From assembly GCA_016787805.1 (NCBI GenBank), contig JAEUTY010000005.1:1-52512 (forward strand): a stretch of 52,512 bases of DNA, written 5' to 3'. Position 1 is the stretch's first letter, and every line of letters starts with the position of its first letter. Positions 42,287 to 50,468 of this stretch are shown here, in pieces. The notes under the pieces were generated by a model. The model had not been told where the DNA came from and did not search any database. It was given only the letters and a program-made list of their open reading frames with translations. The stretch comes from Flavobacterium sp. (GTDB lineage Bacteria > Bacteroidota > Bacteroidia > Flavobacteriales > Flavobacteriaceae). A program made the translations under genes and the position numbers.

Positions 42287-44608
42287 ATGAATCAAAATTT
42301 TAAATACTCGATACTGCTATTTCTGATAAGCTTTTGTTTATACTCCCAAAATGAAGAATGGTATGTTGTGCCAACTATTCCCTCAAATATGGCGTTGCGT
42401 AAAATTAATATAATGCCAGATGGAGAAATATGGCTTGGATCATACAATGATGGTGCTAAACGGTTGGTAAATAATAGTTGGGTAACTTACAACGAGCAAA
42501 ATTCAGGTATTTCTGATGATGATGTTCGTGAAATTTCAAAAGATGCAGAAGGAAATTACTGGTTGACTACGTGGAATAATCTTTCAAAATTTAATCCTAC
42601 TAATAATTTATGGGAAGTATTCAATGTGACGGGTCAAAGCCTTGATATATTGTATAGTATTGAAATTGACAATCAAGGTCGCAGATGGGTTGGTACTGAT
42701 GGCGGATCTAATAGTGATGATGGTTTGTATTTGATGAATACTGGGGAATTTTTTAATGCGGCAAATTCACCTTTAGATTCCAATTGGATTACTTTTCTCG
42801 ATACTGATTTGCAGGGAAAAATATGGGCAGGAGGAAAAAGTATAGTTAAGATTGATGGAACAAATATGACAGGAACAAATATGCAGAGTATCGGTTTTCC
42901 TGTTAATACTGTAGCAACTGCTATTGATTTTAATAGCAGTAACCATATTTGGCTTGCAGTTTATGATGGTGGTATTGCCTATTTCAATGGACTTGTGTGG
43001 ACAATATATACCGCTAGTAATTCAGGTTTACCCGAAAATAAAATATGGAGCTTAACTGTAGACCAAAATGATAATGTTTGGATAGGTACTGAAAATAGTG
43101 GTTTGGTAAGGTTTGATGGAATAACTTGGACCACCTATAATACCTCAAATTCACCAATAACCAATAATCGAATAGATGCACTAAATTGCGATAACCAAAA
43201 CAATATATGGATTGCACCAAATTATGGAGGTTTGATTGTGTATAATCAAGATGGTATTGCATCAGTTAAAGGAAATGTTTTTTATGATTTGAATTCAGAT
43301 AATATTCGTCAAAACACTGAACCTCCAGTTAAAAACGCTGTGATTGCTCTTTCTCCAGGTGAATATTATGCTGTAACTGATGCAGAAGGCAACTACAAAG
43401 CAAATATTCTTCAGCAAGGAAGCTATACAGTGAGTGCTCATCCGCAGCACAATTATGTTGTTGATGTTTTCCCCCAACAAGTACCGGTTAATTTTAATGC
43501 AACTATCGTACCTATTACCCAGAATTTTGCTGTTCATCTTGAATCTAATATTAAAGATATTGCGGTTTCTGCAACTGCATTAAATGTTGCGCGACCAGGT
43601 TTTTCTACACTTTATTCTATAGTAGTTACAAATGCTGGGACTGTACCTCTTGAAAATCTTTCTGTTCAGTTGCAATTAGACAATGTATTATCATTAATAC
43701 AAGCATCAGACAATCCTACAATTAACGGAAACACAATAACGTGGACTATTTCAAATTTGGATATTGGCGAAGACAAAAACTTTGAACTATTATTTATGGT
43801 TCCTGCTAATACTAATCTGATTGGCAACACAATTGGGAGTTCAATATCTTGTGTTCTCTCGGATGACATAAACCTATCCAATAATAACTACATTATTAGT
43901 CAGCTAATTGTAGGATCATACGATCCTAATGACAAGGTAGTTACTCCAGTTGGAGAAGGTTCAAGTGGTAATATTCCTTTAGAAACAGAATTTTTGGATT
44001 ATACAGTACGATTTCAAAACACAGGGACATATGAAGCATGGCGAGTTATAATCAAAGATCAAATTTCAGAGCATTTAGATTTAACAACACTTAAAACAAT
44101 AGCATCAAGTCATGATTATGAAATCACTATTTCTGATGATAGAACAATTAGTTGGGTTTTCAACAATATTAATTTGCCCTATTCTAGCATGGATGAATTG
44201 CGAAGTAATGGTTTTGTTAGATACATAATAAGCCCTAAGCAAGATGTGGCTTATGGAGATGTAATACATAATCTTGCCAATATTTATTTTGATTACAATC
44301 CACCGATAATTACAAATGAAACAACAAATACTTTTTATGATTTTACACTATCTGTTGATGTATCAAATAAAGAAATTCTTAGGGTTTATCCAAATCCAGT
44401 AAAAGAGAATTTGTTAATCGAATCAGAGAAAAGCATGTTCCCATTGAAAGTTGTTTTATATGATCAGACCGGAAAAGTTTTGCAGGAAAATGTTTTGTTA
44501 GAAAGCGGAAGTATTACAATTGTTAACCACAACAAAGGAATAATTTATTACACAATTTTTACATCTGACAAAAAAACAGTTGGATCAGGCAAACTCATTA
44601 TCAACTAA
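42287..44608 (+). CDS. T9SS-secreted protein with propeller-like N-terminus and DUF7619-type domain
   Basis: The 773-residue product has a signal peptide (MNQNFKYSILLFLISFCLYSQ). About six propeller-like repeats span 25-325 (repeated W-V/I-G-T plus FDGITWTTYNTSNS) and resemble two-component-regulator propeller units. A SdrD/carboxypeptidase-regulatory-like segment (about 332-400; GNVFYDLNSDNIRQ, VTDAEGNYKANIL), a DUF11-like segment (about 420-540) and a DUF7619-type domain (about 545-690; YDPNDKVVTPVGEG, DYTVRFQNTGTYEA) follow. A Por-type tail (VYPNPVKENLLI ... GSGKLIIN) ends it. Its C-terminal half is homologous to the three tandem proteins at 7960-17837, giving four such proteins in one window with four different N-terminal halves. 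Expected export by T9SS. Confidence 0.87.
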   Translation: MNQNFKYSILLFLISFCLYSQNEEWYVVPTIPSNMALRKINIMPDGEIWLGSYNDGAKRLVNNSWVTYNEQNSGISDDDVREISKDAEGNYWLTTWNNLSKFNPTNNLWEVFNVTGQSLDILYSIEIDNQGRRWVGTDGGSNSDDGLYLMNTGEFFNAANSPLDSNWITFLDTDLQGKIWAGGKSIVKIDGTNMTGTNMQSIGFPVNTVATAIDFNSSNHIWLAVYDGGIAYFNGLVWTIYTASNSGLPENKIWSLTVDQNDNVWIGTENSGLVRFDGITWTTYNTSNSPITNNRIDALNCDNQNNIWIAPNYGGLIVYNQDGIASVKGNVFYDLNSDNIRQNTEPPVKNAVIALSPGEYYAVTDAEGNYKANILQQGSYTVSAHPQHNYVVDVFPQQVPVNFNATIVPITQNFAVHLESNIKDIAVSATALNVARPGFSTLYSIVVTNAGTVPLENLSVQLQLDNVLSLIQASDNPTINGNTITWTISNLDIGEDKNFELLFMVPANTNLIGNTIGSSISCVLSDDINLSNNNYIISQLIVGSYDPNDKVVTPVGEGSSGNIPLETEFLDYTVRFQNTGTYEAWRVIIKDQISEHLDLTTLKTIASSHDYEITISDDRTISWVFNNINLPYSSMDELRSNGFVRYIISPKQDVAYGDVIHNLANIYFDYNPPIITNETTNTFYDFTLSVDVSNKEILRVYPNPVKENLLIESEKSMFPLKVVLYDQTGKVLQENVLLESGSITIVNHNKGIIYYTIFTSDKKTVGSGKLIIN

Positions 44609-44796
44609 AAAATGATTTTGTGTATGAGGCGAATAATGAATCTGCCCATTTTATTGATAAATATGGCAATAAATAGGTAAACTATAGTATTGATGATTTG
44701 ATAGTTGGTGTGATTTTGAAAAGGGTGATTGTCTCTTTAGCAAAAACGAAATTAGAAACAAAACAAATGTACTCGCAAGATTAGCATCTTATTTCT

Positions 44797-44862
44797 CGGC
44801 CTTTCTTTGTTTTGTCTTTCCCACTATCCGCACCGCACGGTGGTTTGCTACTATCGGGGCTA
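44797..44862 (-). repeat. Dispersed palindromic element (TAGCCCCGAT family)
   Basis: On the minus strand it reads TTAGCCCCGATAGTAGC, then a CACCG/CGGTG hairpin, then a GCGGATAGTGGG arm. It lies just downstream of the ChaN-like gene's stop, in the 287-base gap to the convergent T9SS gene; the rest of that gap shows nothing recognisable. Confidence 0.65.
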
Positions 44863-44895
44863 ATTGGTGTTTGTCTTTTGTGAAAATAGTAGTTT

Positions 44896-46497
44896 TTATT
44901 TAACTGTTAATGAAGATTCAAACACAACGTTATTGAAACTATTTTTAATAATGACTTTATAATCACCAACACAAAGATTAGTAGTTAAATTAGCTTGATT
45001 TTTTTCTAAAGTTTTGACAAAAACGGGAATCGGATTTTCTACTTTTTGAAACTCATTTTGGTTGTAAATCAGCAAGACAGTAGTGTTGGTTTTTGTTTCA
45101 GGAAATGCAATATTAGTTTCTTTACTTTCTCTTAAGTCGAAACAATTATTTTTGATTGTAAGGTTATTGTATAAAAACAAATCTGTTTTGAAGTTCTTAT
45201 TATCATCAGTTACTAACTCTAATGGTTGTTTGGATTGGTTTTCTGTATCCGAAAAAGTAGTTTGGTTTATGGTAAAGGGATTAATGTTGTATTTTATTTT
45301 TAATTGTTCTGCCATCCAACCGTCTTTTTCGTCAATATGACTGTAGCCAGCCAAAATAAGAACCTTGGCATTCTTATCTTTTTTTATGGTTTTGTTATAA
45401 ATAGTTTCTGCTTGTATTACTTCTCTGTTGCTTCCTTCAGTATCGTATTCAAAAACAGTAAACCCAATATTTTTGGCTTCTCGAATTAGGTTAGCTAAGG
45501 TTGCTTCACGCACATAAAATCCGTTTGAAAGTGTTGGAAAACTGTTTTTATTCAATAAATTTTCATCATAAAAAGCTTCCAATCCAATATACCTAAAGCC
45601 GTTTTCGTATAATGGTTTTAGTAAGCTTCCAACCATATAACGATGTTTGGGTTTGTGATGTGCTTCGTTAAATAATACGACTTGATGGGTTTTAATACTA
45701 TCAATTAATGCATCAGTCGAAATAGGGTAGGAATTAAATTCCGATTTCTTTTTATTGATAAATTTATTGAACTCAAATTCAGATTCTTGATGTTGTTGTG
45801 CAAAACTTAAATAAGTAGACAAAATTTGATGGTAAAATCCTTCGTCATTGGTATTGATGTAATTGTGTTCAAGTTGTTGAATTTTTTTGAAAGCTAAGTA
45901 ATTTCCATATTGGTCTTCGTTGAAAAATTCGTCTGAAAGACTGAGTATGTTTTCTTTCCCACATTCCTTTTTTTCTATTGCTTCAACGGTAAGCTCAATC
46001 ATTTTTTCATAATCTATTTCGTTGATTAACTTTTTTTTATCCAAATCATTTTTCTCATAAAAAACGACACTGAAAAATTGATTTTGAATAGGGAAAAGTA
46101 GCTCAAACGTGTTGATTTTATCAAACGAGATTTTTTTAAAATATGAAATACTATTTTTTATTTCTTTTGAATAATTGATTGTATTCGGATTTGTTTTTAA
46201 AGTCCCAATAACATTGTAATAAGGAACAATTTTAGTGTAAGAATGAAATAGAATTTTGTCTTTACTTTTTGAAAAACCAATTTTTTTTAAAACTATTTTG
46301 TCTTCTTTTGAAAGTGCTTTTGTAAGGAATTGCTCCTGACTAAAATCGCCAAAAAATTTCGAATAAATACCTAAACTATCATTACAGTAATAGGTATACA
46401 TGCTACTTTTGGCTTCTCCATTTTGCAATAAAAATCGATTGCTGTTACAGCTGTTTAATAGTAAAAGAAGTAATAAAAATAAAAGTGTTCTCATCAA
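44896..46497 (-). CDS. ChaN/Tiki-like lipoprotein
   Basis: The 533-residue product has a lipoprotein signal (MMRTLLFLLLLLLLNSC, lipid Cys at 17) and an N-terminal half of about 250 residues of unknown type. A ChaN/Tiki-superfamily domain follows (about 265-420) with VVLFNEAHHKPKHR, FRYIGLEAFYD and VLILAGYSHIDEKDG. The motifs hhxNEAH near the start and GYSH near the end hold the paired Glu and His residues of that fold, also related to erythromycin-esterase-like enzymes. A short C-terminal beta region ends it. ChaN proteins bind heme and Tiki proteins are metalloproteases, so the activity cannot be fixed. Transcribed alone. Confidence 0.75.
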   Translation of the reverse strand: MMRTLLFLLLLLLLNSCNSNRFLLQNGEAKSSMYTYYCNDSLGIYSKFFGDFSQEQFLTKALSKEDKIVLKKIGFSKSKDKILFHSYTKIVPYYNVIGTLKTNPNTINYSKEIKNSISYFKKISFDKINTFELLFPIQNQFFSVVFYEKNDLDKKKLINEIDYEKMIELTVEAIEKKECGKENILSLSDEFFNEDQYGNYLAFKKIQQLEHNYINTNDEGFYHQILSTYLSFAQQHQESEFEFNKFINKKKSEFNSYPISTDALIDSIKTHQVVLFNEAHHKPKHRYMVGSLLKPLYENGFRYIGLEAFYDENLLNKNSFPTLSNGFYVREATLANLIREAKNIGFTVFEYDTEGSNREVIQAETIYNKTIKKDKNAKVLILAGYSHIDEKDGWMAEQLKIKYNINPFTINQTTFSDTENQSKQPLELVTDDNKNFKTDLFLYNNLTIKNNCFDLRESKETNIAFPETKTNTTVLLIYNQNEFQKVENPIPVFVKTLEKNQANLTTNLCVGDYKVIIKNSFNNVVFESSLTVK

Positions 46498-46618
46498 AAT
46501 ACAAGATGTTTTTTTGTCTTATTTGGTTGGATGGAATAGTTGTTGAAAATAATAAAAATAGTTCATTTCTCTGTTAAGAACTATTTTTTTGACCTCTTTT
46601 TTTGCTTTTGGAATGAAG

Positions 46619-46626
46619 TATTTTTG
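46619..46626 (+). promoter_or_regulatory. Candidate -7 box
   Basis: TATTTTTG matches TAnnTTTG, 38 bases before the ATG at 46665. No TTG at standard -33 spacing. Confidence 0.35.
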
Positions 46627-46664
46627 TAGTTAAAGCTGAAAAGAAAGTTTTTTTAATTTTTCGT

Positions 46665-47432
46665 ATGAAAAAGAATCCCGCTATGATGACACTTATACTT
46701 GCTCTAATAGGTTGCGCCTTGATTATTGGTTCGGTTTTTTCGTTGTATAAATCGACTAATTCAGGCGATGATACGCTCGATTTTACCAAAACCGAAATTG
46801 ATATTGCCAACAAAAAAATCGATTTGTTGAGCGACGAAATCAAAGAAGCAAAAGAGCGATACAACGACTCCGAAAGCAAATCTTCCGATAGCAAGCCCGA
46901 TGTGTACAATACAATTACTGGCGAGAATATTCCGATTGTGGAAATCACACATACTGATTTGGGTGAAGGTAGTGAAGTAGTTGAAAACCGTAAAAAAGGC
47001 CAACGCATTATGTACAACCATCAATTGAAATTTTCGTTGATGAATGTGGGAAAGTACTCGTTGAAAGAGGTGATTTTTTCAGTCAAAGATATTTACAACG
47101 ACAATATTGATCGCAAAGTTAAAAAGATGCCAAGTCAATACAGTTACATGGGACGAACTTTCGATAATGAAGATGTTGGTGCGTACAACAATATTGAAGT
47201 CAACACACTCAATTTGAAGAGCAAAAAACTAGTGTATGTGAGTAATTTACCAACTAGTTTTGGTGTGGGTGATTATTACTACGATATCATTATCGAATGG
47301 AACAATGGTTTTTACCAAATGCACGTTGATATTGAAGAATTGAACGGCAAACTCAAATACCGTTACCAATTTTACGATGTTGAAGGCAATCCAATCGACT
47401 TCCGTAAAATGGAGGAAAAAGTGAGTGCATAA
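46665..47432 (+). CDS. Membrane-anchored hypothetical protein
   Basis: The 255-residue product has one N-terminal membrane helix (MTLILALIGCALIIGSVFSLY, about 8-28). A short coil (about 35-65; IDIANKKIDLLSDEIKEAKE), a Ser/Asp-rich linker and a beta-rich globular domain (about 80-250; HQLKFSLMNVGKYSLKEVIFS, YYYDIIIEWNNGFYQMHVDIEEL) follow. The domain probably lies outside the cytoplasm. I do not recognise a family. The ATG at 46665 may be followed by later Met residues (46683), but the first keeps the positively charged MKKN start. Convergent with the DUF885 gene across a strong inverted repeat. Confidence 0.7.
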   Translation: MKKNPAMMTLILALIGCALIIGSVFSLYKSTNSGDDTLDFTKTEIDIANKKIDLLSDEIKEAKERYNDSESKSSDSKPDVYNTITGENIPIVEITHTDLGEGSEVVENRKKGQRIMYNHQLKFSLMNVGKYSLKEVIFSVKDIYNDNIDRKVKKMPSQYSYMGRTFDNEDVGAYNNIEVNTLNLKSKKLVYVSNLPTSFGVGDYYYDIIIEWNNGFYQMHVDIEELNGKLKYRYQFYDVEGNPIDFRKMEEKVSA

Positions 47433-47456
47433 AAGAAGTACGCTTTATTGTGAGAA

Positions 47457-47512
47457 TGTCAGTCTGAGCTTGTCGAAGACTATGGTAGCACTTCGACAAG
47501 CTCAGTGTGACA
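47457..47512. terminator. Long inverted repeat between convergent genes
   Basis: A 22-base arm containing GAGCTTGTCGAAG pairs with an arm containing CTTCGACAAGCTC (two mismatches) across a 12-base loop. It probably ends both transcripts. Its TTGTCGAAG core is a type seen as a dispersed repeat in many bacteria. Confidence 0.65.
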
Positions 47513-47530
47513 ATTGTTTTCAAATTGTAA

Positions 47531-49297
47531 TTACTTACTCGCTTTAATCCAATTATTGACTTTTTTCTCTAACAAAGCCAATGGCATTACGCCAGATTCT
47601 AACACAATTTGATGGTATTTTTTGATGTCGAATTTAGTTCCCAATTCTTTTTCGGCTTTATGACGAAGTTCTAAGATTTTCAATTGACCAATTTTGTACG
47701 AGCACGCTTGACCTGGAATCGCCATGTAGCGCTCTATTTCTTGTACGATTACCGATTCGTTTTCAGCCAAATTGTTCATTCCGTATTCGATGGCTTGTTC
47801 GCGCGACCAACCTTTGTTGTGCATTCCCGTGTCGACCACCAAACGGAAAGCGCGTAACATTTCGTTGCCCAACATTCCAAAATATTGGTATGGATCTTTG
47901 TACAAGCCTAATTCTTTTCCTAAACTTTCGGTGTACAACGCCCAACCTTCGCCATAAGCGCCAAACCAATTGTAACGACGGAAATCAGGTAAACTAGTGT
48001 TTTCTTGTTGCAATGACATTTGAAAATGATGACCCGGAATGGCTTCGTGTAAAAACAAATCTTCGTCGCCATAGTAGTTGTAATTGTTTACATCAGGAAT
48101 AGGAACATAAAAAATTCCAGGGCGAGTTCCGTCAGTAGTTCCTTGAACGTATTCGGCACTCGCGGTTTTTTCACGGAACGCTTCGGTGCGACGGATCTCG
48201 AATTTGGTTTTGGGTTGTAAGGAGAAAAATTTGTCAACATTAGGTTTGATGATTTGGTATACTCTTTCAAAATTGGCAATCACTTCTTCGGGTTTTTTGA
48301 AGGGTTTGAGTTCTTGACTGTTTCTGATGTGATCAAAGAATTCAACTATCGTTCCTTTAAAACCTACTTGTGCTTTTACTTTTTCCATTTCGGCTTTCAA
48401 ACGCGCCACTTCTTTTAAACCCAAATTGTGGATTTCATCTGGAGTCATGTCGGTAGTTGTCCATTGTTTTAAGTACACTTTGTACAGTTCATTTCCGCCT
48501 TGTAAGGCACCAATTCCGCTTGTTTTTCGAGAAGCTGGAAGGTATTCTGTTTGCAAAAAAGCAGTCATTTTTTTGAATTGAGGAATCAATTTATCGTTGA
48601 TGATTGTGGTGTAATCTTTGGTCAACTGTTCTTTTTGTTGCCCTGAAAAAGAAGCTGGTAGCACTTTTATGGACGAGTAAAAAATATTGTCTTCCACTTT
48701 TGGAGTCACCATGTCTTCGAATTGCGTAATTACTTTTTCGGTCAACGCTTTTGGTAAAACCACACCTTTTTCGATGCCTTTTTTCATGTAAACGATGGCA
48801 GAATCCATCCAAACCGAATACAATTCCATACGTTTTTGGAAATTTTTGTAATCTTTTTCCGTTTTGAAAGGTTGTGCGCTTTCAGCACTTCCGAATTGAG
48901 CCATGGTGAGATGCGTTCCCCAAAACTGATGAATTGGAGTAAGATTGGCATTTTGTTGCAACAATTCTTTTCCTACTTCGATTTCCCATTTGATGATGTC
49001 GTAGCTGTTTTTTTCTTCATCCGATAGCGATTCAAAATCCACTTTTTCGAGTTGAGCGGCGTAATTATCGAAAAATTCACCTTGAGCTTTTCGGTACGAA
49101 TCGGTCATTTCAAACTGCAGTTGGTCGTTGTAATCGTTTTGACCATTTTGCGTGGCATCTAAAGGATTGAGTTTGTTTTTGTCATCGAAATAATTCTCCG
49201 TAAGCTTTTTAAAATCGACTGTTGCCTCGTTGGATTTGCACTGAATCAGTACAATCGATAGTATAAAAATTGAAGTTATAATTTGAACTTTTTTCAT
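47531..49297 (-). CDS. DUF885 lipoprotein (putative metallopeptidase-like)
   Basis: The 588-residue product starts with a lipoprotein signal (MKKVQIITSIFILSIVLIQC, Cys at 20). The body is the DUF885 fold, largely helical, with the family motif HEAIPGHHFQ (His417, Glu418, His423) that resembles a stretched HExxH zinc site. Later come YNWFGAYGEGWALYTE and ETEx-like Glu residues, and the C-terminal QACSYKIGQLKILELR. Members are related to M32-type carboxypeptidases in fold, but activity is poorly characterised. Localised to the periplasm or outer membrane by the lipid anchor. Monocistronic. Confidence 0.88.
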   Translation of the reverse strand: MKKVQIITSIFILSIVLIQCKSNEATVDFKKLTENYFDDKNKLNPLDATQNGQNDYNDQLQFEMTDSYRKAQGEFFDNYAAQLEKVDFESLSDEEKNSYDIIKWEIEVGKELLQQNANLTPIHQFWGTHLTMAQFGSAESAQPFKTEKDYKNFQKRMELYSVWMDSAIVYMKKGIEKGVVLPKALTEKVITQFEDMVTPKVEDNIFYSSIKVLPASFSGQQKEQLTKDYTTIINDKLIPQFKKMTAFLQTEYLPASRKTSGIGALQGGNELYKVYLKQWTTTDMTPDEIHNLGLKEVARLKAEMEKVKAQVGFKGTIVEFFDHIRNSQELKPFKKPEEVIANFERVYQIIKPNVDKFFSLQPKTKFEIRRTEAFREKTASAEYVQGTTDGTRPGIFYVPIPDVNNYNYYGDEDLFLHEAIPGHHFQMSLQQENTSLPDFRRYNWFGAYGEGWALYTESLGKELGLYKDPYQYFGMLGNEMLRAFRLVVDTGMHNKGWSREQAIEYGMNNLAENESVIVQEIERYMAIPGQACSYKIGQLKILELRHKAEKELGTKFDIKKYHQIVLESGVMPLALLEKKVNNWIKASK

Positions 49298-49350
49298 ATA
49301 GATGATGGTTTGGTTAGCAATTCTAATTTGTATTCAATACGTTTATTGTC

Positions 49351-49440
49351 TAGCCCCGATGTAAGGGAATCCCGATTTTATCGGGATGGAAAGGCAGCGG
49401 GAAAACGGAAACCAAGAAAGCCCAAGCGATTCCGCTTCTA
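49351..49440 (+). repeat. Dispersed palindromic element (TAGCCCCGAT family)
   Basis: TAGCCCCGAT at 49351, a hairpin TCCCGAT/ATCGGGA at about 49370-49386, then GGCAGCGGGAAAACGG. It reaches the stop of the Nfu gene. Confidence 0.7.
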
Positions 49441-50334
49441 AGCATTCAACGCTTCAACCACAATTTCGTTGTCGTGTAGCATGTTTTTGAGCATGTTTTC
49501 GATGCCGTTTTTGAGTGTAAAAGTCGACGAAGGACAACCGTTGCATGAACCTTGAAGCACGACTTTTACATTTTTGGTTTTTTCGTCGTAAGAATCGAAC
49601 AAAATGTTTCCGCCATCGGCCGCTACAGCTGGTTTCACATATTCTTCAAGAATGTTGATGATTTGCTGAGATGTAGTGTCGAGGTTGTCGAAATGGGTAA
49701 TTTGTTGCTTTTCTTGTTTTGGGGTTTCCAATATTAGACTTTCGTCGACAACTGTTCCGCCATTTTCAATAAATTGTTTGATAAAAGTGCGAAGTTCGAG
49801 TGTGATTTCGTCCCAACTTGCAATTTCATAACGTGTAATGGTGATGTAGTTTTCGTCGATAAAAATTTCTTTGACAAATGGGAATTTAAAAAGCTCTTTG
49901 GCTAGTGGTGATGCAGCTGTTTCGTCAATGTTTTTGCATTCGATTGCTTTTTTGGTTATCAAACGATTGACCACAAATTTTAGGGTAAAAGGGTTTGGAG
50001 TTGTCTCACTATAGACCGAGATGGGTATTTTTTTGATTGGGTTGTCCTCTTCGATGAGAATTTTTCCGCCGTTGGCGATGAAATCTTCGATTTGTTGAGC
50101 AACTTCTTCTTTTACATCATCCCATTCTACGATACTAAAACGCTCAATGGCAATGAAATTCCCCGAGATGTAAACTGTTTTTACAAAAGGCAAGTAGAAT
50201 AGTTTTTGTGCCAAAGGAGAATTTTTGGTTTCGTCGATATTTTTGAACTCGAAACTTTGATTTTTTGTAATAAAATCCTGAAATTCAAATTTAATTATGG
50301 CAGGATTTTGAGTTTCTTTTATTGAAATTTGCAT
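49438..50334 (-). CDS. Nfu-type Fe-S cluster scaffold/carrier (NifU family)
   Basis: The 298-residue product has two N-terminal Nfu_N domains in tandem (about 5-100 and 105-195; TQNPAIIKFEF ... FYLPFVKTVYISGNFIAIER and TPNPFTLKFVV ... FKFPFVKEIFIDENYITITR). A C-terminal NifU domain (about 220-298) carries the cluster ligands Cys264 and Cys267 in GSCNGCPSS. Nfu proteins carry 4Fe-4S clusters to target enzymes in the cytoplasm. Two Nfu_N copies are the common Bacteroidetes form, to my knowledge. It is divergent from the large surface-protein gene. Confidence 0.93.
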   Translation of the reverse strand: MQISIKETQNPAIIKFEFQDFITKNQSFEFKNIDETKNSPLAQKLFYLPFVKTVYISGNFIAIERFSIVEWDDVKEEVAQQIEDFIANGGKILIEEDNPIKKIPISVYSETTPNPFTLKFVVNRLITKKAIECKNIDETAASPLAKELFKFPFVKEIFIDENYITITRYEIASWDEITLELRTFIKQFIENGGTVVDESLILETPKQEKQQITHFDNLDTTSQQIINILEEYVKPAVAADGGNILFDSYDEKTKNVKVVLQGSCNGCPSSTFTLKNGIENMLKNMLHDNEIVVEALNA

Positions 50335-50355
50335 GATTTAAATTGTAAATTTTTA

Positions 50356-50363
50356 CAAATTTA
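50356..50363 (-). promoter_or_regulatory. Candidate -7 box for the Nfu gene
   Basis: Minus-strand TAAATTTG matches TAnnTTTG, 21 bases before the ATG at 50334. Confidence 0.4.
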
Positions 50364-50387
50364 ACAAAGTTATTTTCGAGTATTGAT

Positions 50388-50395
50388 TATATTTG
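50388..50395 (+). promoter_or_regulatory. Candidate -7 box for the anchor-L gene
   Basis: TATATTTG, 73 bases before the ATG at 50469, giving a 5' leader of about 65 bases. Confidence 0.45.
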
Positions 50396-50468
50396 GGCAT
50401 TTTAAACAATTAATTAACATTTAGTTGAATAAGAACAAGAAGGCAAACAAAAATTGAAAAAGAAGCTA

